This document shows positions 27,544 through 36,399 of a stretch of 64,000 nucleotides of DNA, in pieces (position 1 is the first letter of the stretch; every line of letters begins with the position of its first letter). The stretch spans positions 682,001 to 746,000 of the forward strand of contig NZ_FTMX01000002.1 in NCBI RefSeq assembly GCF_900156045.1, given 5' to 3'. The stretch is from Peribacillus simplex. GTDB taxonomy: Bacteria > Bacillota > Bacilli > Bacillales > DSM-1321. Both the position numbers and the translations under genes were made by a program. The notes under the pieces were generated by a model, which was given only the letters and a program-made list of their open reading frames with translations, ran no database searches and had not been told where the DNA came from.

Positions 27544-29199
27544 ATGATGAAAAAGGTAGAAGATTTATTTATCGTTGATGTGTTTCGAGAAGCCAAAATT
27601 ATTGCTGGACATGCCGGACTTAAAAGGAAAGTAGAATCAATTGAGATTTCAGAAACACCAGATGCCATCAATTTTTTAGCTGAAAACTCCCTATTATTGA
27701 CAACAGGATACGCTTTTAAAGACGACCCTCATGCATTATGCAATCTCATTTCCCAAATTAATGAACTTCCATGTGCAGGGATCGCCATTAAACTTAAAAG
27801 ATTCATTGATAAGATACCGCCGGAAGTAATCGAATTAGCTGACTCATTAGAATTTCCCATTATTCAAATTCCAGAGACATTAACATTAGGTGCGGTTGCT
27901 CATCAATTATTAAGCTTTATATGGGATAACCAAATCGAAGAGTTATTTTATGCGATGCATATTCACAAGGAATTTACCAATATGATGATAAAAGGCTACA
28001 GCCTGAATTCTTTAATTGAAAATCTTGGCTCCCTATTAATATGTCCTGTTCTCCTACTTGATCCTATTGGTGATGTAACATCCTTTTCTCATCATTTTCG
28101 TACAGGAAATATGAAAATCATTATGAAAAATGTTCAGGAACACATTAAAAGTGATATAGAAACATACCTAGAAAAAAACCAGCTCACAATTAACATCCAA
28201 AATACTGACATTTCTATAAAATTGTTTCGGGTGAAAACAATGCGTCCCTATCCATATTTACTAATAATTCTTCACCCTGAGAAGCTTTCATACCCATCTT
28301 CCCAATTAGCTATAGAGCAAGCATCAACAGTCATTTCATTCACGCTGCTTAAAAACGAGGCTATTAGAGAAAACAGTCGTTTGTTAGAAAATAACTTTTT
28401 TGCTTCCCTTGTTGATGGAAAGATTTCCAACAAACAAGAAATTATTCATAGGGGAAAACAACATGGCTTAATCGACAATATGAAATACGTATGCATTGTA
28501 TGTAAGATTGATTATGATAAACAAAACGCTTTACAAAAAAGTGCAGAAATAATGAATAGATTATACGACTATTTATATAAATTTTTACATAAATCATTTT
28601 TAAAAATAGATACTAACAACATCGTTTTTATGAAAGATGGTTATTTTGTTATTTTGATGCAATCTCCTCTGAATATTAATGATTCGATTAAAAGCATAAT
28701 AGAAGAAAGGCTGAAGGAATTCCAGAATGAGGCTTATTCAAATCTAAAAATTTCGTTGTCGTTTGGAGTTGGTAACTTTTCTAATGACCTTACCTTTATC
28801 CACCTTACATACGAAGAGGCAGTGGAAGCATGGACACATGGGTCTGAACTGTTTCAAAATAAATTTATAAACTTTTACGAGACCAAGCAATTAATCGAAC
28901 TGATTCGGTTAATTCCCGAAAAAGATTTAAAAAAATTTTATGAAAATACTTTACGTTCTCTATCCTATCCGAAAAATAAAGATGAAAAAGACTTAGTTAA
29001 TACCTTATTGGTATATTTGGATAATAATTGTGAACTTGCGATTACATCCAGAAAACTGTTTGTTCACCGTAATACCGTTAAATACCGAATTGCCAAATGT
29101 GAGGACATTTTGAATTATTCCGTCCATGATTCAAAAAACTCACTTCATTTACGTATAGCCCTACTCATGGGTTCAATTTTCAGAGATAACAGTGATTAA
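27544..29199 (+). CDS. pucR: PucR-family transcriptional regulator of purine catabolism
   Basis: The 551-residue regulator has an N-terminal PucR domain (about residues 5-125; FREAKIIAGHAGLKRKVESI, TTGYAFKDD), a central GGDEF-like region (about 290-420; SLSFGVGNFSNDL) and a C-terminal helix-turn-helix (about 485-540; VHRNTVKYRIAKCEDIL). B. subtilis PucR activates ureide genes in response to allantoin-pathway intermediates. Two ATG codons occur in tandem; the second, at 27547, is better spaced from AGAAGG. It is the only regulator in the window read rightwards among the ureide genes. Confidence 0.9.
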   Translation: MMKKVEDLFIVDVFREAKIIAGHAGLKRKVESIEISETPDAINFLAENSLLLTTGYAFKDDPHALCNLISQINELPCAGIAIKLKRFIDKIPPEVIELADSLEFPIIQIPETLTLGAVAHQLLSFIWDNQIEELFYAMHIHKEFTNMMIKGYSLNSLIENLGSLLICPVLLLDPIGDVTSFSHHFRTGNMKIIMKNVQEHIKSDIETYLEKNQLTINIQNTDISIKLFRVKTMRPYPYLLIILHPEKLSYPSSQLAIEQASTVISFTLLKNEAIRENSRLLENNFFASLVDGKISNKQEIIHRGKQHGLIDNMKYVCIVCKIDYDKQNALQKSAEIMNRLYDYLYKFLHKSFLKIDTNNIVFMKDGYFVILMQSPLNINDSIKSIIEERLKEFQNEAYSNLKISLSFGVGNFSNDLTFIHLTYEEAVEAWTHGSELFQNKFINFYETKQLIELIRLIPEKDLKKFYENTLRSLSYPKNKDEKDLVNTLLVYLDNNCELAITSRKLFVHRNTVKYRIAKCEDILNYSVHDSKNSLHLRIALLMGSIFRDNSD

Positions 29200-29576
29200 T
29201 AAGTAATTGTAATTACTACTAAATACTAAAGAAGGCATTGACTGAAGGTAAACTGCCCACGCAGACAGAGATCAAGATGAAGAGTAAATCTCGACTTCTT
29301 TTCTGGAAGTTACGCTACAGAATCCATTATGGAGGAATCCAGGAATTTCAGTGGCTTTTTTATGAACATGATAAAGAGTCCATACGGAACTCCTTTTGTA
29401 ACCATTGGATCTGAGTTGATACGTATGACTGTTTTCATCGCTTGAAGGATCTCTGTCTTTAAATATATTTCTTATCGAATGAGCACTTCGAAGCATTCAA
29501 TCTTATAGGAAAATGCTTCTGACAACAGTTGACTGATTTGTTCAAGAGGTACTGATTGAAATGTATTCATTTTGAA
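29200..29576. other. Gap after pucR without a recognisable gene
   Basis: A minus-strand frame at 29570-29310 would encode 86 residues but is interrupted by a TAA after about 32 codons, lacks a ribosome site and resembles no family I know. It may be a gene remnant. A terminator follows at 29577. Confidence 0.4.
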
Positions 29577-29613
29577 AAAACTCGTGATCCGATACAGTCG
29601 GATCACGAGTTTT
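29577..29613. terminator. Intrinsic terminator after the M20 amidohydrolase
   Basis: A perfect 16-bp stem pairs 29577-29592 with 29598-29613 (core CTCGTGATCCGA) around a 5-nt loop. A-run on one side and T-run on the other make it usable in both directions. Confidence 0.85.
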
Positions 29614-29656
29614 ATTGTAAGTTAGTCTTATATTTATATAAAACCTTATATGTCCC

Positions 29657-30907
29657 TCAATATTGTTTTGTGGCTATTTTAATTACTGTAGAGTAAAGAA
29701 CTCTAGCTCCTGCACCCATATCTTCTACAGTAACGAATTCATCAGGGTGATGACTAAGACCATCTTTACAACGAACGAAAATCATCGCAACTTTCGTTAC
29801 ATCCGCCATAGCCATTGCATCGTGACCAGCACCACTTACAAGACTGATGACGCTTCCATCCAGTTCGTGAATGGATTCTTCGATTACTGTAATCAATTGT
29901 TCATCACAGTATACAGGATCGGCTTCCATGACTTGTTCAAAATGAATTTGGAGTCCTCTAGCTTTTGCTACTTTTTCACTTTCAGTTAAAATGGCATCAA
30001 TAGCTTTTTTCTTACGATCAACATTTAAATCACGGATATCCAGCGTCCCTGTTACAAGGCCAGGTATTACATTACTAGCACCCGGACTTACAGTAAGTTT
30101 ACCAACGGTCGCTACCAATGGTTCATTTTGGATAGCTATGTTCTCAATATAGGAAATGAGATCACTCGCTCCTAAAAGTGCATCCTGTCTAAGGGCAACA
30201 GGAACTGTCCCTGCATGACCAGGTTTCCCGATAATTTCAAAATAAAATCTTGTAGCACCAGCAATCCCACGAACTATTCCGACAGGTTCATTCTCCTTCT
30301 CAAGCACAGGACCCTGTTCGATATGAAGTTCCAAATAAGCGAGGAGTTCTTCTGGAGTACGACTAGCTTTTTTATAAGCATATGGGTCAGCAATACCAAT
30401 TCCTTTTAACGCTTCAGCAATTGTTATTCCTTGTTCATCTGCCCTTTCTAAATCTTCAGCGGTAAAAGTTCCTGCAATCGCTTTACTACCGAGGAAAGTT
30501 GAGTGAAACCTTACTCCTTCCTCATCACAAAAACCTACCACTTCGATTGGATTGTATAATATAATGCCATTATCCTTAAGAGTTTGGACAACTTCTATTC
30601 CAGTTATAACTCCTAAAATACCGTCATATTTACCTGCTTCAATCACGCTATCTAAATGTGAACCAATCATTAAAACTGGAGCTGTAGGATCTTTCCCTTC
30701 ATAACGTCCGATTATATTGTTAAGAGCATCTTTTCTTACCTTCATCCCAGCTGCTTTCATCCACTCTTCAACTAGGCTTTCTGCTTTTAAACTTTCCACT
30801 GTGAAAGGTAGTCTAGTGACACCAACAGATGTAGATGAACAAGCAGCAAGTTCTTCGGTTCTAGTGTTGATTCTTATAGCATCAACATCCTTCTGAAGTT
30901 TAACCAA
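29657..30907 (-). CDS. allC: M20-family allantoate amidohydrolase (AllC type)
   Basis: The 416-residue metallo-amidase has zinc-site segments GSHLDSVIEAGKYDGILGV, FCDEEGVRF, LELHIEQGP and GLSHHPDEF, and a dimerisation domain with GKPGHAGTVP. It starts at a TTG at 30905-30907 behind AAGGAAGTGATC. In this setting it should hydrolyse allantoate to ureidoglycine; the same family also includes ureidoglycolate amidohydrolases and N-carbamoyl amino acid hydrolases, and no other gene here fills the ureidoglycolate step. It is the intact relative of the pseudogene at 18.5-19.1 kb. Confidence 0.82.
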   Translation of the reverse strand: MVKLQKDVDAIRINTRTEELAACSSTSVGVTRLPFTVESLKAESLVEEWMKAAGMKVRKDALNNIIGRYEGKDPTAPVLMIGSHLDSVIEAGKYDGILGVITGIEVVQTLKDNGIILYNPIEVVGFCDEEGVRFHSTFLGSKAIAGTFTAEDLERADEQGITIAEALKGIGIADPYAYKKASRTPEELLAYLELHIEQGPVLEKENEPVGIVRGIAGATRFYFEIIGKPGHAGTVPVALRQDALLGASDLISYIENIAIQNEPLVATVGKLTVSPGASNVIPGLVTGTLDIRDLNVDRKKKAIDAILTESEKVAKARGLQIHFEQVMEADPVYCDEQLITVIEESIHELDGSVISLVSGAGHDAMAMADVTKVAMIFVRCKDGLSHHPDEFVTVEDMGAGARVLYSTVIKIATKQY

Positions 30908-31050
30908 TCGATCACTTCCTTGCCAATTAATCTCTAAAAAAATTTTGTTATTTATTACAAATCCAGTTTTTTTTAATGCAAAGTCATATTAACACCTTAT
31001 TTAGTTGTTGCTCAATAGGAATTCTGCATGATAAGCTAATTGAATTTTAG

Positions 31051-31090
31051 ATTAAACGGTGACAGGCAAAAGTGCTTGTCACCGTTTAAT
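31051..31090 (-). terminator. Intrinsic terminator of the isomerase-ThDP-kinase-transketolase operon
   Basis: A perfect 14-bp stem pairs 31051-31064 with 31077-31090 (core TAAACGGTGACA) around a 12-nt loop. It lies about 25 bp past the last gene of the operon. Confidence 0.8.
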
Positions 31091-31114
31091 ACATATTGTA
31101 AATATATAGGTAGG

Positions 31115-32053
31115 CTAACCAACCAAACGCCCTTTTTTTGAATGTAATAATGACCATGCATCAATGAGAGTACGTTTTGACTGTGCAATTACAATATCTG
31201 ATGATTCTGTACCTACAGGTTTTACTTCAAAAGCGACTATATTCTTTATACCTTCACCGATGTAACCAATTTCTAATAGAGATCGTAAATACTCCGCCAA
31301 TTCAGAAACATCAACTTCACTTCCTGGATATCCGAAACGCGGATGCTGATCTCCGTAAGCAGGATCAGAAGTATCTTTAATGTAGCAATTTCCGATATGG
31401 GCATGGTTAATATAATCACGAGCAACCGTTAATGCATCAGAAGAAGTTTCACGTTGCATTGGTAAATGACTTAAATCAAGCATTAAACCGAAAGTAGGAT
31501 CTACTTTACGAACTTCTTTTGCAACTTCAACAGCAAGTTTATTCGAACCGATTAGACATTTCTTATCAGTCTCATCATCGAATGTTTCAAGTGAGAGTAC
31601 TAAATCACCTTTAGATTTTGCATAATCGCATAATTCTTTGATAGAATTCGTTAGTAATTGTAATGCAACATCTTGTTGAGTATCTGGTTTAGCCCCACTT
31701 AAGAAACCAAGTTTAGCAGCATTTACTTCGTAAGCTTGGTCAATTCCGACTTTTACTAAATCGATAGCCCTTCTGCGCTCGGCTTCATCAAAAGAATTAA
31801 GGTTTCCTTTATTTCTTAATAGAATCGGTTGTGCACCAAATCCTACAGTCATTCCACCAGATTGTAAAATTTGAGTAGCCTCTTTACGTTCTTCAGGATT
31901 GTTAATAGATGTAATTTCAATTCCAGAGAAAAAATCATCTTGTACAATTTTCTTAATTGTTTCAACAGTTGGACCATCTCCACCCATCGTTTCCGGATAA
32001 GCCATAAAGTGAACAATTCCGACTTTCATGGAATTATGAAGATTTTCTGACAT
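31115..32053 (-). CDS. Xylose-isomerase-like TIM-barrel protein (sugar isomerase / hydroxypyruvate isomerase-like)
   Basis: The protein of about 312 residues belongs to the AP-endonuclease-2/sugar-phosphate isomerase barrel superfamily; metal-ligand candidates are in SLETFDDE, MLDLSHLPM, NHAHIGNCY and IVAFEVKP. Family members include hydroxypyruvate isomerase, tagatose epimerases and 3-oxo-isoapionate decarboxylase, so the substrate is open. I start it at the ATG at 32051-32053. The GGAGGG ribosome site lies 23 nt upstream, but a 14-nt hairpin (GCCGA-loop-TCGGC) in between would bring them close. The longer frame begins without a ribosome site. It is last in a five-gene operon. Confidence 0.7.
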   Translation of the reverse strand: MSENLHNSMKVGIVHFMAYPETMGGDGPTVETIKKIVQDDFFSGIEITSINNPEERKEATQILQSGGMTVGFGAQPILLRNKGNLNSFDEAERRRAIDLVKVGIDQAYEVNAAKLGFLSGAKPDTQQDVALQLLTNSIKELCDYAKSKGDLVLSLETFDDETDKKCLIGSNKLAVEVAKEVRKVDPTFGLMLDLSHLPMQRETSSDALTVARDYINHAHIGNCYIKDTSDPAYGDQHPRFGYPGSEVDVSELAEYLRSLLEIGYIGEGIKNIVAFEVKPVGTESSDIVIAQSKRTLIDAWSLLHSKKGRLVG

Positions 32054-32198
32054 TGTTTCGCCGATTTTTCGGCTTCCCTCCTTTAATAAACCCATTATTT
32101 AAGTACAGTCAATCCTACTTTTTATTACTAATATGTTTTTTGAAGCAATAGGTTATATCCCATTGCTTCAAAAAAACCACTTCCATCAAGAGTGATGA

Positions 32199-33956
32199 TC
32201 ATTTTGAATAATCAATTTTTTCAGAGTATTTGAATCCGTTTAGTGCACCGTTATTAGAGAATTCGCATGCGTTCTTAGGATCTGGATCAACTATAACTTC
32301 GATTAAATATGGTTTCCCTGAATCAACTGCACGTTGCAGAGCTGGTTTGATATCATCATAATGTGTAACAAGCTCACCACGAACACCCATACCTTCAGCA
32401 GTTTTAACAAAGTCGATTCCTCGCTCTTCATTATCACATAATTCATTTTTGTAAATTAGGTCCGTGGAAATTTGGCGTTCATTATAGAACCAGTTTTGTT
32501 GTTGGCGAATTAATCCCATTAATGAGTTATTCATACAGAAAATAATGACCGGAATATCATGTTTTGCAGCTGTAGCAATATCTTGCAATGACATTCCTAA
32601 GCTTCCATCACCAAGGATGTTTACACTTTGTCTTTCAGGAAATGCAAGTTTTGCTGCCATTGCTGCACCAAGGCCCCAACCCATTGTCCCCGCACCGCCA
32701 GTTAATAAGTATGTTCTTGGTACATACGTTTCAAATAATTGACTAGACCAGATTTGGCTGATACCGCAGTCATGTGATACGAAGGCATCGCGATCCAAGA
32801 ATTCACGAAGTTCTCGCAATGCACGCTCTTGTCTGATTGGAAGTGTTGTGTAATCCGTTTTACGTGCCCATTTCTTACGCTCTTCAGTTAAGTTTACTCT
32901 AGTGCCTACTTCGGCAGTTGCAGCTACATGAGCACCAAGTGCTTTATGGGCTTCTGCAAGTTTAACCATGAATGTTTTAACATCAGAAACGATACCTAAA
33001 ATCGTTGGTACAACTTTACCAATTTCCTTATTATCAAGATTTACGTGGATAATTTTCTTACCGTTTTGTGTGAATACCGAAACATTACCAGTTGAACGAT
33101 CGGCGAAACGTCCGGCAAGGTTGATTACTAAGTCAGCTTCTACAATTGTTTTGTTACCGAATGGAGTATCAAGCATCGTTCCCATACGTCCCGCGAATAA
33201 AGGGTGATCGTTAGGGAAAGTATCCATCCCCATGCCAGAAGTTACGACAGGGATTTGCAGCTCTTCTGCTAACGATTTTAATTCAATGGTAGCGTTTGCA
33301 ATGTTAACCCCTCCACCAGAAAGTAAGACCGGTCTTTTAGCATCTTTCAATAATTCTAATGTTTTCTCTATATCAGCGTCAGAAGCTTGTGGTAAGTTAT
33401 CGACTGGAGTAGAAGCGATAAGCACATCCAAGTCGACTTCTATTTCAACTTTTTGTTGATCAACTGGTAAATCAAGAAGAACTGGACCTTTTCTCCCAGT
33501 AGTGGCTGTTACCCATGCTTCATGGATAAATTCAGCAGCTTTCGAACCGTCAGTTAAACGGTATGCAGCTTTCGTTACAGGCTTTGCCATTTCAACGATA
33601 GGCGCTTCTTGGAATTGCATGGTTCCAATTAGACTATTTTTTTGTTGACCGGTAATGGCTATCATTGGAATGGAGTCCATCCATGCACCATAAAGACCAG
33701 TTAAGAAGTTAGTTCCACCAGGACCTGATGTGGCAGCACATACACCTACTTCACCAGTTGCTCTTGAATAACCATCAGCCATGAAAGCACCCGTTTGCTC
33801 GTGACGAACAATATATGATTCAATTTTAGTTAATTCTTTTATTGCATCATAGAATGGTAAAATTGCAGCTCCCGGTACACCATAAACATGTTTCACTCCT
33901 CTTTTTTCTAAATACAAGGCAATTAACTCAGCAGCTGTCATTTTTTGTTTAGCCAT
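32199..33956 (-). CDS. ThDP-dependent carboligase of the acetolactate synthase / glyoxylate carboligase superfamily
   Basis: The 585-residue enzyme has the three-domain POX-like fold: PYR domain with YGVPGAAILPFYDA and RHEQTGAFMADGYSR, central domain with GGGVNIANATIELKSLAEE, and PP domain with GTMGWGLGAAMAA and the ThDP motif GDGSLGMSLQD ending in CMNN. Its neighbours (isomerase, ureide genes) suggest glyoxylate carboligase. However, Glu53 in RHEQ is the normal ThDP-activating glutamate, whereas E. coli Gcl has Val there, so it may be another carboligase or a decarboxylase. GGGAG precedes the ATG. It could consume glyoxylate or a sugar-acid-derived 2-oxoacid. Confidence 0.8.
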   Translation of the reverse strand: MAKQKMTAAELIALYLEKRGVKHVYGVPGAAILPFYDAIKELTKIESYIVRHEQTGAFMADGYSRATGEVGVCAATSGPGGTNFLTGLYGAWMDSIPMIAITGQQKNSLIGTMQFQEAPIVEMAKPVTKAAYRLTDGSKAAEFIHEAWVTATTGRKGPVLLDLPVDQQKVEIEVDLDVLIASTPVDNLPQASDADIEKTLELLKDAKRPVLLSGGGVNIANATIELKSLAEELQIPVVTSGMGMDTFPNDHPLFAGRMGTMLDTPFGNKTIVEADLVINLAGRFADRSTGNVSVFTQNGKKIIHVNLDNKEIGKVVPTILGIVSDVKTFMVKLAEAHKALGAHVAATAEVGTRVNLTEERKKWARKTDYTTLPIRQERALRELREFLDRDAFVSHDCGISQIWSSQLFETYVPRTYLLTGGAGTMGWGLGAAMAAKLAFPERQSVNILGDGSLGMSLQDIATAAKHDIPVIIFCMNNSLMGLIRQQQNWFYNERQISTDLIYKNELCDNEERGIDFVKTAEGMGVRGELVTHYDDIKPALQRAVDSGKPYLIEVIVDPDPKNACEFSNNGALNGFKYSEKIDYSK

Positions 33957-35417
33957 TTATATCTCTCCCTTTTGATCCTTTTTTATATTTTCAAAGATTT
34001 GAGCAATTGAATCTTTATCCCCAACGTTGCCTGGAAATACGATATAAGGTGTATCTTTGAACTTAGCTTCACTTCCGGTTAACCATACTGGAACACCGGC
34101 GATCGCTTGCCCTAAAATTTTTGCATATTTAATATCTAAGCCGTCAGTTGCCACATCACTCGAAGTTATACCACCTTTTGCAATGATAAATTTCGGCTTT
34201 ATTTTTAGTGAGCGAATAACTTTAACTAAAGAACTTGAAACAGTTTGACTAATCTTTAAGTTTTCTTCCATATCTTTCGCACTAATTAAATCTCTACTCG
34301 TATATACAAGCGTATCGCGATTAGAAGAAATATTTTGATCTACTAATTGACATACTCGTGTTAGCTCTTCAGTTCTTGTTTCTTTATTTAGAACTTTCAC
34401 GACATTCATTTCGATTTGTTCAATCGGGAATTTATTCATTAGTTCCTTAATTTGTTCGGTAGTTTTATTCGTGTGAGAACCTACTATAATAAAGCCACCA
34501 TTGTTTTGGCTTTCATCATTTGAAACAATCTCATTAGCTGATAAATATGGCCGATCCTGAATTCCCGCAATCGATTTTACAATAGATGCTGCAGTTCTAA
34601 ACAAGAATTGCTTGCCAGAATCAATTGCTTTAAGGACAGCTAATGATACGATGTCCAAATCATAGTAAGATTTTGCATTTACTATAATAGGAGCATTATT
34701 GTTGGCAGATAGTAAAATCTCATAAACTTTATCAATGCCACCATTATGAATATCTTCAAGTGAAATGATCAAAGCTGACTCTGAAGCTACGCTTCCATTT
34801 GTCTTCTCTTCAATCCATTTCGGCAAATTAGCAGTATTGAAACCGAAAACGGAATCATTCGCAAATTCTGTTTCATTTACTGGTACAAGCTGACCATCCA
34901 TACCTAAATAATGAATATTATCTATGGTGTAACGATGTGCTTCAAAAAAAGCCGGTATGATTAAATGACCTGAAATTTGTACATCAGCAGTTTTTAATAA
35001 TTCATCTTGGAGCACATTAATTTCAAGTGGATAATGCCCTCTTAAAGTTGAGTCACTTCTACTGATGATTGAATAATTAATGCCCATTTCCTTAGTAACG
35101 TCAACAATGTTTTGGACAATCTCTCTATTGATGTTTTCCGTTTTTTCTGCATTATAACTTCTTGTGTTTGTTAAAATATAAAGTACACTTCTCTCATCAG
35201 ATAATCCTTTTTTAATCCAGTCTTTTCCCCAGTCCGTAATGACAAAAATATCATGTACCGTTTGGACACCAGTTGGATCATCATCTAAAACGATAAACTT
35301 ATGTTTTGTTCGTTTTAAATGAGCTTTGATTTTAGCACGAAGGCTATCATCCGATTTAGAGAAGAGAGGATTTTCTAAAGTATCCTTTAAACTTAGATAT
35401 TGGGTTGCGTTTGACAA
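33957..35417 (-). CDS. DUF1537 four-carbon acid sugar kinase family protein
   Basis: The kinase of about 486 residues has the N-terminal substrate domain motifs LDDDPTGVQTV and SRSDSTLRGHYPLE, and the C-terminal nucleotide domain with FIIVGSHTNKT and AKGGITSSDVATDGL followed by FPGNVG. Family members phosphorylate erythronate, threonate, oxo-tetronate or 3-oxo-isoapionate. I choose a TTG start at 35415-35417 after GGGGGAGGG; the longer frame places its ATG before that ribosome site. It ends one base before the ThDP gene begins its ATG region, so the two are tightly linked. Confidence 0.8.
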   Translation of the reverse strand: MSNATQYLSLKDTLENPLFSKSDDSLRAKIKAHLKRTKHKFIVLDDDPTGVQTVHDIFVITDWGKDWIKKGLSDERSVLYILTNTRSYNAEKTENINREIVQNIVDVTKEMGINYSIISRSDSTLRGHYPLEINVLQDELLKTADVQISGHLIIPAFFEAHRYTIDNIHYLGMDGQLVPVNETEFANDSVFGFNTANLPKWIEEKTNGSVASESALIISLEDIHNGGIDKVYEILLSANNNAPIIVNAKSYYDLDIVSLAVLKAIDSGKQFLFRTAASIVKSIAGIQDRPYLSANEIVSNDESQNNGGFIIVGSHTNKTTEQIKELMNKFPIEQIEMNVVKVLNKETRTEELTRVCQLVDQNISSNRDTLVYTSRDLISAKDMEENLKISQTVSSSLVKVIRSLKIKPKFIIAKGGITSSDVATDGLDIKYAKILGQAIAGVPVWLTGSEAKFKDTPYIVFPGNVGDKDSIAQIFENIKKDQKGEI

Positions 35418-35450
35418 AAACCCTCCCCCTTTCATTATCTAAAAATGTGA

Positions 35451-36398
35451 TTAGCTAGTTACTCTATGCCCCAATAATTCATTTGCAGTAGAAACAATAC
35501 GGTGTGCTCTTAATTCAAAGAAATCAAGTAATTCATCCATTTTTCCAGATACTCCAAAACGGTCATTTGTACCGATCCTTCTTAATTTAGCTGGTTGGCT
35601 TTCTGATAATACTTCAGCAACAGCACTACCTAATCCACCTATAATTGAATGCTCTTCAACTGTGATAACATGTTTTGTTTTCGCAGCAGATGCAATAATG
35701 GCTTCTTTATCAATAGGTTTAATTGTATGGATGTGTAAAAGTTCGGCGCTTACACCTTGCTTTTCTAATTCACCTACAGCTTTTAGCGATTCATCAAGCA
35801 TTATCCCAGTACTGATGATTGTAATATCAGATCCTTCACGGTATTTAATTGCTTTACCTATTTTGAATGGTTCTTCTTTTTTTGTAACGATCGGTACTGG
35901 TAATTTGCCAACCCGCAGGTAAATAGGTCCGTCATGGTAATAAGCAGCTTCTACTGCTTTTTCCATTTCAACTGCATCTGCTGGAACAATTACAGTCATA
36001 CGTGGCAGTGAGCGCATTAAAGAAATATCTTCAAGGGGTAAATGTGTTGCACCTTCTTGAGCAGCTGATGTACCAGCGTTATGACCGACAATTTTCACAT
36101 TGTTATTTGAATAACATACAGAAATTCTCATTTGATCAAATGCGCGCCCAGTAAGGAAGTTTGCATAAGCATTCGCAAATGGTACTTTACCTGCTACTGC
36201 CATACCAGCTGCAGTACCTACTAAATCACATTCAGAAATACCGATGTTGAAAAAGCGTTCTGGAAATCTATTTTTATATAGATTTGTCATATTTGATTTT
36301 GCGCAGTCCGCGTCAAGTACAACTAAATTGTCATGTTTTTCTCCAAGTCTAATCAGTGCATCAGCAAAACCTTTACGTGGTGCTTCTTGATTTGCCAT
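35451..36398 (-). CDS. Transketolase C-terminal subunit (split transketolase)
   Basis: The 315-residue protein contains the pyrimidine-binding domain with catalytic Glu56 in NIGISECDLVGTAAGMA, then the transketolase C-terminal domain (VITVEEHSIIGGLGSAVAEVL). With the neighbouring N-terminal subunit it makes one complete ThDP site at the interface. Split transketolases are known in archaea, anaerobes and sugar-acid pathways such as apulose-4-phosphate transketolase. It has a GGAGTT ribosome site and starts 1 bp after the stop of the N-terminal subunit gene. Confidence 0.9.
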   Translation of the reverse strand: MANQEAPRKGFADALIRLGEKHDNLVVLDADCAKSNMTNLYKNRFPERFFNIGISECDLVGTAAGMAVAGKVPFANAYANFLTGRAFDQMRISVCYSNNNVKIVGHNAGTSAAQEGATHLPLEDISLMRSLPRMTVIVPADAVEMEKAVEAAYYHDGPIYLRVGKLPVPIVTKKEEPFKIGKAIKYREGSDITIISTGIMLDESLKAVGELEKQGVSAELLHIHTIKPIDKEAIIASAAKTKHVITVEEHSIIGGLGSAVAEVLSESQPAKLRRIGTNDRFGVSGKMDELLDFFELRAHRIVSTANELLGHRVTS

Positions 36399-36399
36399 C

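Noticed and set aside
29272-29496. 74-codon minus-strand ORF after pucR
   Set aside because: It has no ribosome site and no family match; a competing frame in the same place is interrupted by a stop.
32136-32175. Terminator between the ThDP gene and the isomerase gene
   Set aside because: The U-run is on the wrong side and inside the stem; leftward RNA has an A-run after the hairpin. It is kept only as an internal hairpin.
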